Origin: Methylobacillus methanolivorans
GTDB taxonomy: Bacteria; Pseudomonadota; Gammaproteobacteria; Burkholderiales; Methylophilaceae
DNA: 64,000 nucleotides
Assembly (NCBI RefSeq): GCF_020531845.1
Contig: NZ_JAJAVF010000005.1
Span: 5,524 to 69,523 of the forward strand
Direction: 5' to 3'
Below are positions 53,915 to 64,000 of the stretch, piece after piece (position 1 is the first letter of the stretch; each line of letters opens with the position of its first letter). The notes beneath the pieces are model-generated. The model saw only the letters and a list, made by a program, of their open reading frames with translations, was not told the DNA's origin and searched no databases. Position numbers and translations under genes: made by a program.

Positions 53915-54089
53915 GTTGGTGCCCATGCCTATTAGTATTGGGCGGATAGTACCTGATAGGCCCTGGCCGCACCAAGCAAGTTACCATCACCGGATAACAC
54001 CTGCGCTGGCCTCACAGGCAATCCCGCTGTAAAATTATGGGTTTACGATTGCTGGGTGAAAAACACCCGCTTAGCTGGCACATAAACCC

Positions 54090-54533
54090 ATGATCTGGAA
54101 ACCCCATACCACTGTTGCTGCCATTGTCGAGCAACAAGGCCGCTTCCTCCTGGTGGAAGAAGAAACCGCAGACGGTATACGCCTCAACCAGCCTGCCGGA
54201 CATGTGGAAAATGGCGAAAGTCTGCTGGAGGCAGCCGTCAGGGAAGCACGCGAGGAAACCGCTTATCGTTTTACCCCGCAAAGCCTGCTCGGCATTTACC
54301 ACTGGCGTCATCCGCTCAAGGACATTACCTACCTGCGATTTGCCTTTATCGGCCAGGTGGACGATCATCAAGCGGACTTGGCGCTGGATGACGGCATTAT
54401 TCGCGCCCTTTGGATGACAGCAGATGAAATCCGTGCCACCAAGGCCCAACACCGTAGTCCGCAAGTGCTCACCTGCGTTGAGCACTATCTAGCGGGGCAG
54501 CATTTCCCGCTCAACGCGATTACCCATTTATAG
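54090..54533 (+). CDS. NUDIX hydrolase (NudJ-like)
   Basis: 147 aa. The Nudix box is complete: GHVENGESLLEAAVREAREE. It is 27 bp upstream of mnmA, the usual nudJ-mnmA pairing. Likely a phosphatase of thiamine or nucleotide pyrophosphates. Confidence 0.92.
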   Translation: MIWKPHTTVAAIVEQQGRFLLVEEETADGIRLNQPAGHVENGESLLEAAVREAREETAYRFTPQSLLGIYHWRHPLKDITYLRFAFIGQVDDHQADLALDDGIIRALWMTADEIRATKAQHRSPQVLTCVEHYLAGQHFPLNAITHL

Positions 54534-54560
54534 AATTACTACCAAGATAGAACACGCATC

Positions 54561-55643
54561 ATGAAGAAAAAAGTCATCGTCGGCATGTCAGGTGGCGTCG
54601 ATTCCTCCGTCGCCGCACTCTTGCTCAAAGAACAAGGATATGAAGTCACCGGCCTGTTCATGAAAAACTGGGAGGATGACGATACTGACGAATATTGCCC
54701 AGCCAAGCAGGATTTGATTGATGCTGCCGCAGTCGCGGACAAGCTCGATATTGAGCTGGAAGCTGTCAACTTCAGCAAGGAATACAAAGAGCGCGTGTTT
54801 GCCAATTTCCTGGAGGAGTACAGCGCAGGACGCACGCCTAACCCTGATATCCTCTGCAATTCCGAGATCAAGTTCAAGGCCTTCCTCGACCACGCCATGG
54901 CGTTGGGTGGCGATATCATGGCAACCGGCCACTACGCCCAGGTACGTGAGAAAAACGGCCTGTTTCAATTGATGAAAGCCGATGACGGCACCAAGGATCA
55001 AAGCTATTTCCTGCACCGCCTCAGCCAGGCCCAGCTATCGAAAACCCTGTTTCCACTTGGCCACCTGCTGAAGCGCGAGATTCGTGACATCGCCCGCAAG
55101 GCTGGCCTGCCCACCAGCGAGAAGAAAGACTCCACCGGCATCTGCTTTATCGGCGAGCGGCCTTTCCAGGAATTTCTCAGCCGCTACCTTCCCCGTACAC
55201 CAGGCGAGATACAAACCCCGGAAGGCAAAGTGGTTGGCCAGCATAACGGCCTGATGTATTACACCATGGGGCAGCGCCAGGGACTGGGCATTGGCGGCTC
55301 ACGCGAAAGCAATGGCGAACCGTGGTTCGTGGCTGGCAAGGATATGGCACACAACGTACTGATCGTCGTACAAGGGCACGACCATCCCTTGCTACTGAAT
55401 GACGGCCTGATCGCGAGCAAACTGCACTGGATTGCTGGCGAAGAACCCAAAACTCACTGGGTCTATGCCGCCAAGACACGCTATCGCCAGCCAGATGCCC
55501 CCTGCGAAATCGACAGCCTGCAAGGCGATCACGCCGAGATTCGCTTTGGCCACAAGCAATGGGCGATTACCGCAGGCCAATCCGTTGTTGTGTATGAAAG
55601 CAACGTCTGCCTGGGCGGCGGCATCATCACCTCATCGCTGTAA
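54561..55643 (+). CDS. mnmA: tRNA-specific 2-thiouridylase MnmA
   Basis: 360 aa; thiolates U34 of Lys, Glu and Gln tRNAs. The PP-loop is [15 protein letters not shown]; the two catalytic cysteines are in [11 protein letters not shown] and [10 protein letters not shown]. Length is standard. Confidence 0.97.
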   Translation: MKKKVIVGMSGGVDSSVAALLLKEQGYEVTGLFMKNWEDDDTDEYCPAKQDLIDAAAVADKLDIELEAVNFSKEYKERVFANFLEEYSAGRTPNPDILCNSEIKFKAFLDHAMALGGDIMATGHYAQVREKNGLFQLMKADDGTKDQSYFLHRLSQAQLSKTLFPLGHLLKREIRDIARKAGLPTSEKKDSTGICFIGERPFQEFLSRYLPRTPGEIQTPEGKVVGQHNGLMYYTMGQRQGLGIGGSRESNGEPWFVAGKDMAHNVLIVVQGHDHPLLLNDGLIASKLHWIAGEEPKTHWVYAAKTRYRQPDAPCEIDSLQGDHAEIRFGHKQWAITAGQSVVVYESNVCLGGGIITSSL

Positions 55644-55653
55644 TGCCTTGGCA

Positions 55654-55685
55654 CGGCTCCCGTGTGTTAAAGAACGGGAGCCGTA
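55654..55685. terminator. Hairpin between mnmA and the GST gene
   Basis: ACGGCTCCCGT-(10 nt)-ACGGGAGCCGT between convergent genes; it overlaps the end of the GST frame. It lacks a T-run. Confidence 0.55.
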
Positions 55686-56275
55686 TCCTTGAAGGAAGCT
55701 CGCTTCATCATCGCGGCATAATGCTTGGCAAGGTTGGGATACTGTTGCTTCCAGTCTAACTGCTGATACCGCAACTCCAAGTAACCCAGCATGCAACCTA
55801 GTGCAATATCGGCCAAGCTAAAGTTATCCTGCACACACCACTTCTTCTTTTCCAGATCGTCATTCAGGGTTTTCAGGCCACGTCCTACCTTGCCCAATTG
55901 CTTGGCAATCACTGCAGGATCCTGCGCATTTTCCGCCCGACGTCCTTCCATCACCGCAGCAACAGCCGCATCCGTCACCCCATCAGCCAGAGCCTCCCAG
56001 CGGCGCACGGCAATCTTGGCGGTATGGTCTTGCGGAATCAAATGAGATACCGGCGTACGATGATCGAGATACTCCACGATAACGCGTGAATCATAGAGGC
56101 TGTCACCATCCGGCAAGATCAGAACTGGAATCTTCCCCAAGGGATTATGATCATTGACCGGGCAATCGGGATCAGCGAGCACAACCTGTACCATGTTCAC
56201 TTCAATGCGCTTTTCTGCCGCCACTACGCGCACCTTGCGCGCATATGGGCTGGTATTCGAGTATAGGAGTTTCAT
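55667..56275 (-). CDS. Glutathione S-transferase family protein
   Basis: 202 aa from ATG 56275 (MKLLYSNTSPYARKVRVV). The frame runs further upstream without conservation. It has a thioredoxin-like N-domain with SPYARKVRV at the active-site helix, PLGKIPVL (cis-Pro) and DSRVIVEYLD. The helical C-domain has FSLADIALGCMLGYL. The substrate cannot be told from the sequence. Divergent from nadC. Confidence 0.92.
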   Translation of the reverse strand: MKLLYSNTSPYARKVRVVAAEKRIEVNMVQVVLADPDCPVNDHNPLGKIPVLILPDGDSLYDSRVIVEYLDHRTPVSHLIPQDHTAKIAVRRWEALADGVTDAAVAAVMEGRRAENAQDPAVIAKQLGKVGRGLKTLNDDLEKKKWCVQDNFSLADIALGCMLGYLELRYQQLDWKQQYPNLAKHYAAMMKRASFKDTAPVL

Positions 56276-56321
56276 CTTGGGGAGGATTTGATAGATGGAT
56301 GAGTGCATTATAATGTAAATC

Positions 56322-57194
56322 ATGGAATCCACATCACAGCACACAACACTCTCCAGCTCCCTACAAAAAACTATTGAACAAGACATCCAGCATGCCTTGG
56401 GAGAGGACGTTGCCACAGGTGACCTCACCGCACAATTGGTGCCAGTTGGTCAACTAGCAACCGCCACCATCCTCTGTCGGGAAGAGGCTGTCATCTGTGG
56501 TATTCCATGGGCTACTGAAGCCTTCAGGCACATATCCAAGGACATCGTCCTTGAATGGCAAGTACAGGAAGGTGACAAAGTCGCCCCCAACACCATCTTG
56601 TGCCAATTATCTGGGCCTGCACGCGCATTACTGACCGCCGAGCGCTGCGCGCTCAACTTCCTGCAAACCCTCTCCGCCACTGCCACAGCGACACGCCGCT
56701 ATGTCGATGCGATTGCCGGCACACGATCGCATATCCTCGATACGCGCAAGACCCTGCCTGGATTAAGACTGGCGCAAAAATATGCCGTACGTATCGGCGG
56801 TGGGATGAATCAGCGCATCGGGCTTTATGACGGCATCCTGATCAAGGAAAACCACATCGCTGCAGCAGGAAGTATTGAAGCAGTATTGCAGAATGCCCGA
56901 GCACTCAATGCCGGTGTGCCAATCCAGATTGAAGTGGAAACACTGGAGCAACTGCGTATTGCACTAGATGCAGGCGCCACACTCATCCTGCTGGATAATT
57001 TCGATACAACCCAACTGAGGGAAGCCGTGAAAATGACGAATGGTCAAGCCATTCTGGAAGCCTCCGGCGGCATCGAACTGGATAACGTCAGGGAAATTGC
57101 ACTGACCGGCGTTGACCGTATCTCAATTGGTGGCCTGACCAAACATGTCCACGCGATTGATCTGTCCATGCGTTTTCAGCCTGATCCTATTTAA
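56322..57194 (+). CDS. nadC: Nicotinate-nucleotide pyrophosphorylase (quinolinate PRTase)
   Basis: 290 aa; quinolinate plus PRPP to nicotinate mononucleotide. ERCALNFLQTLSATAT, DTRKTLPGLR, GGGMNQRIGLYDGILIKENH and the C-terminal EASGGI and DRISIGGLTK motifs are all present. Confidence 0.97.
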   Translation: MESTSQHTTLSSSLQKTIEQDIQHALGEDVATGDLTAQLVPVGQLATATILCREEAVICGIPWATEAFRHISKDIVLEWQVQEGDKVAPNTILCQLSGPARALLTAERCALNFLQTLSATATATRRYVDAIAGTRSHILDTRKTLPGLRLAQKYAVRIGGGMNQRIGLYDGILIKENHIAAAGSIEAVLQNARALNAGVPIQIEVETLEQLRIALDAGATLILLDNFDTTQLREAVKMTNGQAILEASGGIELDNVREIALTGVDRISIGGLTKHVHAIDLSMRFQPDPI

Positions 57195-57266
57195 TGGCAA
57201 CTTACAGACAACACAACGTCTTTTACCGCATCGACTTTTGCTGCATGACTCTTTAGTATTCAGCTC

Positions 57267-59051
57267 ATGACTCTATCCAGCGCCATCTTCCACCCGACTC
57301 CTGGCCGCCTTTCCCTAGGCGACACATTACGTATGCTGGTTAATGATGGGCTGGTGCACAAACTGCAGGCGGAGCAATTATTCAAGGACCGCAGGCTAGA
57401 TAGCTCCAACCTGCACCCACTGATCATCATCAGTGAGCAAAAGTGGAAAAACCTGCAACCGCCGCACAAGCAACTATCCCTGGAGGTACTCACTGCCTGG
57501 CTGGCGAAGCGCGCCCAGCTGGAACACTTTCACATTGATCCGCTCAAGCTGGATTTTAGCGCAGTGGCACAAGTCATTTCCAAGGCCTATGCCGAGCGGC
57601 TTAAGATCATGCCAGTAAAAATCAGCGGGCAAGAAGCCATCATCGCTACCGCCGAACCATTTTTTACCGAATGGATACCCGACCTGGAGCGCATCCTCAA
57701 GCTCAGCATCCGCCTGGTGGTCGCCAACCCGCGTGAAATCAGCCGCTACCTGCCTGAGGTCTACAATCTCGCCAACTCTATTAATCTTGCCAATACCGCA
57801 AAAACTGGCCAAGTGATTGGTGTGCAAAACCTGGAGCAATTGGTCGAGTTAGGGAAGAACAAGAACCTGGATGCCAACGAACAGCACGTCATCAATATTG
57901 TAGACTGGCTGTTCAAGTACGCCTTTGAGCAACGTGCGAGTGACATTCACCTGGAGCCGCGCCGCAACATGGGCATCCTACGATTCCGCATTGATGGCGT
58001 ACTGCATCAGGTATATCAGTTACCCAGTGCCATCATGAGCGCCATCACCAATCGCATCAAGCTGCTGGGGCGCATGGATATGGTGGAAAAACGCCGCCCA
58101 CAAGACGGGCGCATCAAGACCTTGACCGATGAAGGCGAGGAAATTGAGCTGCGCCTCTCCACCATGCCAACCGCCTTTGGCGAAAAGCTGGTGATGCGTA
58201 TTTTCACGCCAGAAATCCTAGTGAAGGATTTTGTCGAACTGGGCTTTTCCAACGAGCAAGCTCAAAAATGGACCCAGTGGACACAAAGTCCGAATGGTAT
58301 TGTGCTCGTCACCGGGCCGACCGGCTCAGGTAAAACCACCACGCTCTATTCCACGCTCAAATTGCTGGCAACACCTGAAGTCAATGTCTGCACCGTAGAA
58401 GACCCCATCGAAATGGTCGAGCCAGCCTTCAACCAGATGCAGGTGCAGCACAACATCGGCCTGACATTTGCAGATGGCGTACGCACCCTGCTGCGCCAAG
58501 ACCCAGACATCATCATGGTCGGCGAAATCCGCGACGTAGAAACCGGTGAAATGGCAATCCAGGCCGCCTTGACCGGCCACCTAGTACTATCCACCTTGCA
58601 TACCAATGATGCCCCCGCAGCAGTGACACGCTTGCTAGACCTCGGCATACCTCCTTACCTCATCCACTCTTCGCTTATTGGCATCATGGCGCAACGGTTG
58701 GTACGCACTTTGTGCCCGCACTGCAAAACACCTGCCGACATCAGCCAGGAGCGCTGGGATGAACTAGTGGGGGACTGGAAACTTCCCAAGCCAGCGCAGA
58801 TATATACCGCCAACGGCTGCCTGGAGTGCCGCATGACAGGTTATCGTGGTCGTAGCGGCATTTATGAGATGCTCTCACTCTCACCCGAGCTCAAAAAACT
58901 TATTACGCCAGATGCTGACCTGGCCAGCATTAAAAAGCTGGCATATCAACAAGGCATGCAGCCATTGCTGATGAACGGTGCCGAGAAAATTGCTGCAGGC
59001 TTGACCACGATAGAAGAACTGCTCAAAGTCGCCCCGCCGCCTTTTGCATGA
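57267..59051 (+). CDS. GspE/PulE/PilB-type secretion or pilus assembly ATPase
   Basis: 594 aa. N-terminal T2SSE-N domain (about 30-150), linker, then the ATPase with Walker A GPTGSGKTTTLYSTL, VEDPIEMVEPAFNQ, VGEIRDVETGEMA and STLHTNDAPAAV. The tetracysteine CPHCKT ... CLECRMTGYRGRSGIYE is the GspE/PilB zinc element. With no partner genes beside it I cannot tell type II secretion from pilus extension. Confidence 0.92.
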   Translation: MTLSSAIFHPTPGRLSLGDTLRMLVNDGLVHKLQAEQLFKDRRLDSSNLHPLIIISEQKWKNLQPPHKQLSLEVLTAWLAKRAQLEHFHIDPLKLDFSAVAQVISKAYAERLKIMPVKISGQEAIIATAEPFFTEWIPDLERILKLSIRLVVANPREISRYLPEVYNLANSINLANTAKTGQVIGVQNLEQLVELGKNKNLDANEQHVINIVDWLFKYAFEQRASDIHLEPRRNMGILRFRIDGVLHQVYQLPSAIMSAITNRIKLLGRMDMVEKRRPQDGRIKTLTDEGEEIELRLSTMPTAFGEKLVMRIFTPEILVKDFVELGFSNEQAQKWTQWTQSPNGIVLVTGPTGSGKTTTLYSTLKLLATPEVNVCTVEDPIEMVEPAFNQMQVQHNIGLTFADGVRTLLRQDPDIIMVGEIRDVETGEMAIQAALTGHLVLSTLHTNDAPAAVTRLLDLGIPPYLIHSSLIGIMAQRLVRTLCPHCKTPADISQERWDELVGDWKLPKPAQIYTANGCLECRMTGYRGRSGIYEMLSLSPELKKLITPDADLASIKKLAYQQGMQPLLMNGAEKIAAGLTTIEELLKVAPPPFA

Positions 59052-59211
59052 CCAGATATAAAGTGGCTCTCTACCAATCAGACGAGTAAGTCACAAGCCA
59101 CTTAAAAATCACCAGCTTAAAGCAGGTATTCACTTAATCGACCTTGACCAAACAGGCACAAACCGTTAGTGTTCTAAGTTTCCCAAATTCTCGGCATAAC
59201 AAGCAATATCT

Positions 59212-60918
59212 ATGGAATTATCTGGCGCAGAAATCGTCATTCGCTGCTTGCAGGAAGAGAACGTCAAATACGTTTTTGGCTATCCTGGTGGCGCGGTGCT
59301 CAATATTTACGATGAAATATTCAAACAGGACAAGTTCAAGCACATTCTTGTCCGCCACGAGCAAGCCGCTGTCCACGCAGCCGATGCCTACTCTCGCGCT
59401 ACCGGTGAAGTCGGCGTTGCCCTGGTGACCTCAGGCCCGGGTGCAACTAATGCCATCACTGGCATTGCCACCGCGCATATGGACTCCATCCCCATGGTCG
59501 TCATCAGCGGCCAGGCACCCACGCCGGCCATCGGTCTGGATGCTTTCCAGGAAGTCGACATGATCGGCATTTCACGCCCTTGCGTGAAGCACAACTTCCT
59601 GGTGAAGGATGTCAAGGATATTGCGCCCACCATCAAGAAGGCATTTGTCATCGCCGCCACTGGCCGCCCAGGCCCGGTAGTGGTCGACATCCCCAAGGAC
59701 ATCACCGCGCACCTTGGCGAATTCGAATACCCAAAAACAGTGGAAATGCGTTCCTACACGCCTATTCTCAAGGGACACTCCGGCCAGATCAAGAAGGCGA
59801 TCAAGCTCATGCTGGAAGCCAAGCGCCCCATGCTATATACCGGCGGTGGCTTGGTATTGGGTGACGCAGCCGATCAACTGATCAAACTGGCACGCCGACT
59901 GAACTTCCCCGTTACCAACACATTGATGGGGCTGGGCGGCTACCCTGCAACTGACAAGCAGTTTGTCGGCATGCCCGGCATGCATGGCACGCTGGAAGCC
60001 AATATGGCGATGCAGAACTGTGATGTGCTGATTGCCGTTGGCGCGCGCTTCGATGACCGCGTTATTGGCAACCCACAGCACTTTTACAACAAAGATCGCA
60101 CCATCGTTCATATTGATGTCGATCCATCCTCCATCTCCAAGCGTGTCAAGGTAGATGTGCCTATCGTCGGCCACGTGCAATCCGTGCTGACTGAGATGAA
60201 CGAGCTGTTAGATGCCGAAGCTCGCTTGCCAGATGCAGCAGCCCTCAAGGCCTGGTGGACTCAAATTGAAGAATGGCGCGGCCGTAACTGTCTTGGCTAC
60301 AACCGTAACAGCGAGATCATCAAGCCACAATTCGTGATAGAGAAGTTATGGGAAGTCACCAAGGGCGATGCCTATGTGACCTCTGACGTTGGTCAGCACC
60401 AGATGTGGGCAGCACAGTATTACAAGTTCGACAAACCACGTCGCTGGATCAATTCTGGCGGCTTGGGCACCATGGGTGTTGGCCTGCCTTATGCCATGGG
60501 TGTACAGTTTGCTGACCCCAAGGCCAAGGTAGCCTGCGTCACGGGCGAAGGCAGCATCCAGATGAACATCCAGGAGCTCTCCACCTGTAAGCAGTTCCAC
60601 CTGCCGATCAAGGTGATCTTGCTCAACAACCGCTATCTGGGCATGGTGCGCCAATGGCAGCAGTTCTTCTACGAGAACCGTTACTCCGAATCCTATATGG
60701 ACAGCCTGCCTGACTTCGTCAAGCTCGCCGAGTCTTACGGCCATGTCGGCATGAACATTGAAAAACCGTCCGATGTTGAGGGTGCACTTACTGATGCATT
60801 CAACATGACAGATCGCTTCGTGTTCATGAACTTCATCACCGACCAGAACGAAAACGTGTTCCCGATGGTGCCAAATGGCAAGGGACTCTCCGAAATCATC
60901 CTGGCTGAAGACCTGTAA
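59212..60918 (+). CDS. ilvB: Acetolactate synthase, large (catalytic) subunit
   Basis: 568 aa; ThDP-dependent first step of Val/Leu/Ile synthesis. YVFGYPGGAVLNIYDE, VRHEQAAVHAADAY (catalytic Glu), TSGPGATNAITG, and the ThDP motif GEGSIQMNIQELSTCKQF ... NNRYLGMVRQW are present. The 160 bp upstream show no obvious attenuator. Confidence 0.96.
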   Translation: MELSGAEIVIRCLQEENVKYVFGYPGGAVLNIYDEIFKQDKFKHILVRHEQAAVHAADAYSRATGEVGVALVTSGPGATNAITGIATAHMDSIPMVVISGQAPTPAIGLDAFQEVDMIGISRPCVKHNFLVKDVKDIAPTIKKAFVIAATGRPGPVVVDIPKDITAHLGEFEYPKTVEMRSYTPILKGHSGQIKKAIKLMLEAKRPMLYTGGGLVLGDAADQLIKLARRLNFPVTNTLMGLGGYPATDKQFVGMPGMHGTLEANMAMQNCDVLIAVGARFDDRVIGNPQHFYNKDRTIVHIDVDPSSISKRVKVDVPIVGHVQSVLTEMNELLDAEARLPDAAALKAWWTQIEEWRGRNCLGYNRNSEIIKPQFVIEKLWEVTKGDAYVTSDVGQHQMWAAQYYKFDKPRRWINSGGLGTMGVGLPYAMGVQFADPKAKVACVTGEGSIQMNIQELSTCKQFHLPIKVILLNNRYLGMVRQWQQFFYENRYSESYMDSLPDFVKLAESYGHVGMNIEKPSDVEGALTDAFNMTDRFVFMNFITDQNENVFPMVPNGKGLSEIILAEDL

Positions 60919-60928
60919 GAAGAACAGC

Positions 60929-61420
60929 ATGAAACATATCATCTCCATATTGATGGAAAACGAAGCCGGTGCCCTCTCTCGTGTGGCCGGCCTGTTTTCC
61001 GCGCGTGCATACAATATCGAATCCCTGACCGTGGCACCCACTGAGGACGCCACGCTGTCACGCATGACCATCGTCACCTCCGGATCGGATGAAGTGATCG
61101 AGCAGATCATCAAGCAGCTCAACAAGCTGATTGATGTGGTCAAGGTACTGGACCTCAACGATGGCCGCTTTATCGAACGCGAGCTGATGTTGGTCAAGGT
61201 AAAGGCGACAGGATCGTTCCGCGATGAAATGAAGCGCATGTGCGACATTTTCCGCGGACGCATCATTGATGTAGCAGACGGTAGCTACACTATCGAGTTG
61301 ACTGGCTCCGGCTCCAAACTGGATGCCTTCCTGGAAGCGCTGGACAAGGCTGCCATTCTCGAAACCGTTCGCACTGGTGCCTCCGGCATTGGTCGCGGCG
61401 ACAGGATACTCAAACTTTAA
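60929..61420 (+). CDS. ilvN: Acetolactate synthase, small (regulatory) subunit
   Basis: 163 aa from ATG 60929. ACT domain ISILMENEAGALSRVAGLFS with NIESLTVAPTED, then the C-terminal ALS domain. Mediates valine feedback. Ten bp after ilvB. Confidence 0.96.
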   Translation: MKHIISILMENEAGALSRVAGLFSARAYNIESLTVAPTEDATLSRMTIVTSGSDEVIEQIIKQLNKLIDVVKVLDLNDGRFIERELMLVKVKATGSFRDEMKRMCDIFRGRIIDVADGSYTIELTGSGSKLDAFLEALDKAAILETVRTGASGIGRGDRILKL

Positions 61421-61472
61421 ACACTCATGCCGCCCTACACGGGCAGCAGCCTCCATTTGTATTGAAAGGTAA

Positions 61473-62492
<1,020 letters not shown>

Positions 62493-62614
62493 TCGGTGTT
62501 TAGTTCTTGGTTAATTGATCATACTCAAGCCCAATCCAAGAACTAACAGTTATGGATGACTGCTACACTTAACTCTCTTCCAGAGCTAAGCAAGCAAAGT
62601 TCTACGTTAGAATA

Positions 62615-62643
62615 AAAGAGGCTGGACATTGTCCAGCCTCTTT
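62615..62643 (+). terminator. Intrinsic terminator after ilvC
   Basis: AAAGAGGCTGGAC-att-GTCCAGCCTCTTT followed by TT. A second, weaker pairing (TTAGTTCTTGG with CCAAGAACTAA, near 62499-62546) precedes it. Confidence 0.9.
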
Positions 62644-62677
62644 TTACATTCCGTCATTTGTTAATTAAGAGGTTTGT

Positions 62678-63526
62678 GTGTCCACACCCAGCTCTATCAA
62701 ACTACAGTACCTGATTCCCAAAACCGCACTCACCGCCTTGGCAGGCAAACTTGCCCACTTACGCGCTGGCTGGTTGACAACTGCGGTCATCCGGTGGTTT
62801 GCCAAACGCTATCAGGTCAATATGCTGGAAGCAGCAAACCCTGACATTAACAGCTATGTCAGCTTCAACGACTTCTTCACCCGCGCCCTCAAACCCGGAG
62901 CACGCCCACTGGCGAATGCCACGCAAATCTGTCCGGTTGATGGTGCGATCAGTCAATTCGGCCAAATCGAGAAAGACCAAATTTTTCAGGCCAAAGGTCA
63001 CCAATACTCCACGACAGCATTGCTCGCCGGCAACAGCGAGATGGCCAAGTACTATGAGAATGGGCACTTTGCCACCATCTACCTCAGCCCTCGCGATTAT
63101 CACCGTATCCATATGCCATGCGATGGTAAGCTACTGTCCATGACCTATGTACCCGGCGACCTTTTTTCCGTCAATCCACTGACAGCCGCACATGTCCCAG
63201 GCCTATTCGCGCGCAATGAGCGCGTGGTATGCGAGTTCGCACATGGAGACACCAAGTTCGCCCTGGTGCTGGTCGGGGCCACCATCGTCGGCAGCATGGC
63301 TACCGCATGGCATGGCATCGTCAATCCGCCGCGCACGGGCAAAACCCGCACCTGGCTTTATCACGAACAAGGCATTTACTTGAAGCAAGGTGAAGAAATG
63401 GGGCGCTTCCTGCTCGGCTCCACCGTGGTACTGCTCTACCCGGAAACCGCACGGCTTAGCTTCCAAGGCGGCTGGCAGCCCGCACGGCCAGTCCGGCTGG
63501 GAGAAGCCATGGCAGACAAGCGCTGA
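62678..63526 (+). CDS. psd: Phosphatidylserine decarboxylase proenzyme
   Basis: 282 aa, starting at GTG 62678 (AGAGG upstream). The self-cleavage site is [10 protein letters not shown] (Gly-Ser, the Ser becoming the pyruvoyl group). [23 protein letters not shown] and VGATIVGSM are present. Makes phosphatidylethanolamine; membrane-bound. Confidence 0.96.
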   Translation: MSTPSSIKLQYLIPKTALTALAGKLAHLRAGWLTTAVIRWFAKRYQVNMLEAANPDINSYVSFNDFFTRALKPGARPLANATQICPVDGAISQFGQIEKDQIFQAKGHQYSTTALLAGNSEMAKYYENGHFATIYLSPRDYHRIHMPCDGKLLSMTYVPGDLFSVNPLTAAHVPGLFARNERVVCEFAHGDTKFALVLVGATIVGSMATAWHGIVNPPRTGKTRTWLYHEQGIYLKQGEEMGRFLLGSTVVLLYPETARLSFQGGWQPARPVRLGEAMADKR

Positions 63527-63532
63527 ATGAAA

Positions 63533-63563
63533 AAAGGGTTACAGAAAAAACTGTAACCCTTTA
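63533..63563. terminator. Bidirectional terminator between psd and rppH
   Basis: AAAGGGTTACAG-(6 A)-CTGTAACCCTTT lies between convergent genes. Confidence 0.88.
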
Positions 63564-63581
63564 AATCTTCAGACATAAAAT

Positions 63582-64000
63582 TTAGCGCATCGACTGATCC
63601 AGCTTTTCCACTATTCTCGTGCGACGACGCTCGGTCAAATGAGAAGAAAGCTCTTTCAGCGCCAGGCGATATACATCGCGCTTGAACTCAATCACGGAGT
63701 CCATGGCAACCCAGTAATCACTCCAGCGCCAAGCATCAAACTCCGGATGCGTGCTGGCACGCAACGATACATCGCTATCACGCCCCACCAGCCTCAGCAG
63801 AAACCATATTTGCTTCTGCCCTTTGTAACTGCCACGCCATTCGCGCTTGATCCAGTTGGTAGGCACATCATATCGCAGCCAATCTCGGGTACGCCCCAAA
63901 ATTTTGACATGCTCGGGACGTAACCCGACCTCCTCCATCAATTCGCGGTACATGGCTTGCTCAGGGCTTTCACCATATTTGATCCCGCCTTGCGGAAACT
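63582..64000 (-). CDS. rppH: RNA pyrophosphohydrolase RppH (partial, 5' end outside window)
   Basis: The visible C-terminal part includes the Nudix box [20 protein letters not shown] at the window edge, then [29 protein letters not shown] and [11 protein letters not shown], all typical of RppH. It removes 5' pyrophosphate from mRNA to start decay. The N-terminus lies beyond 64000. Confidence 0.95.
   Translation of the reverse strand, partial: FPQGGIKYGESPEQAMYRELMEEVGLRPEHVKILGRTRDWLRYDVPTNWIKREWRGSYKGQKQIWFLLRLVGRDSDVSLRASTHPEFDAWRWSDYWVAMDSVIEFKRDVYRLALKELSSHLTERRRTRIVEKLDQSMR

Overview
The window is a chromosomal segment of a beta-proteobacterium whose housekeeping backbone has been split by a 34 kb Tn7-like transposon. 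Gene content (lolC-lolD-comEC; ribE-ribB; yqgE-ruvX-pyrR-pyrB-pyrX; pilT/pilU; yggS-proC-yggT; rng-maf; ilvB-ilvN-ilvC-psd; a PEP-CTERM protein; a Tat-exported formamidase) suggests a methylotroph-like member of the Methylophilaceae/Nitrosomonadales. That placement is inference from gene content; no rRNA or marker search was possible.

Layout. Bases 1-1368 and 35460-36194 are the two halves of one comEC gene on the minus strand. Between them lies 1369-35459, a mobile element whose two ends begin 5'-TGGT(CT/GA)AT, followed by repeated TGACA(A/T)TAAAGTTCTG boxes like the TnsB sites of Tn7. The element encodes TnsA, TnsB, TnsC, a short TniQ/TnsD and a fifth protein of about 365 aa (22814-29749). 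Removing the element and one copy of the flanking GCTG restores an in-frame comEC, so the boundaries are firm.

Cargo left of the tns genes. A WYL regulator of the BrxR/CapW type starts near 12964. On the minus strand it is followed by a tight operon: type III R-M Mod and Res, a coiled-coil/TM/SH3b protein, and a three-gene SMC/ABC-ATPase set (ABC-3C or Lamassu-like) whose last protein carries a PD-(D/E)xK/QxxxY nuclease signature. Divergently, on the plus strand, lie a 58-aa protein and a complete type II CBASS (CapV phospholipase, DncV-like cyclase, Cap2, Cap3). Next come a chimeric TraN-like surface protein, a tyrosine-phosphatase fragment, the first RCC1-propeller protein and a DUF6471 protein.

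Cargo right of the tns genes. Two more exported seven-repeat RCC1 proteins lie here, with the wreck of a fourth between them. All three intact rcc1 genes share a leader in which a 7-bp inverted repeat pairs with the ribosome-binding site. Two uncharacterised genes (one with a HEPN-like RxxxxxxH motif) and an orphan array of TGTCTGAAAA repeats fill the rest.

Right of 36 kb the genes look like an ordinary core chromosome: lipoprotein release, riboflavin, pyrimidine, proline, NAD and branched-chain amino-acid biosynthesis, tRNA thiolation, twitching ATPases and phospholipid synthesis. The window ends inside rppH.
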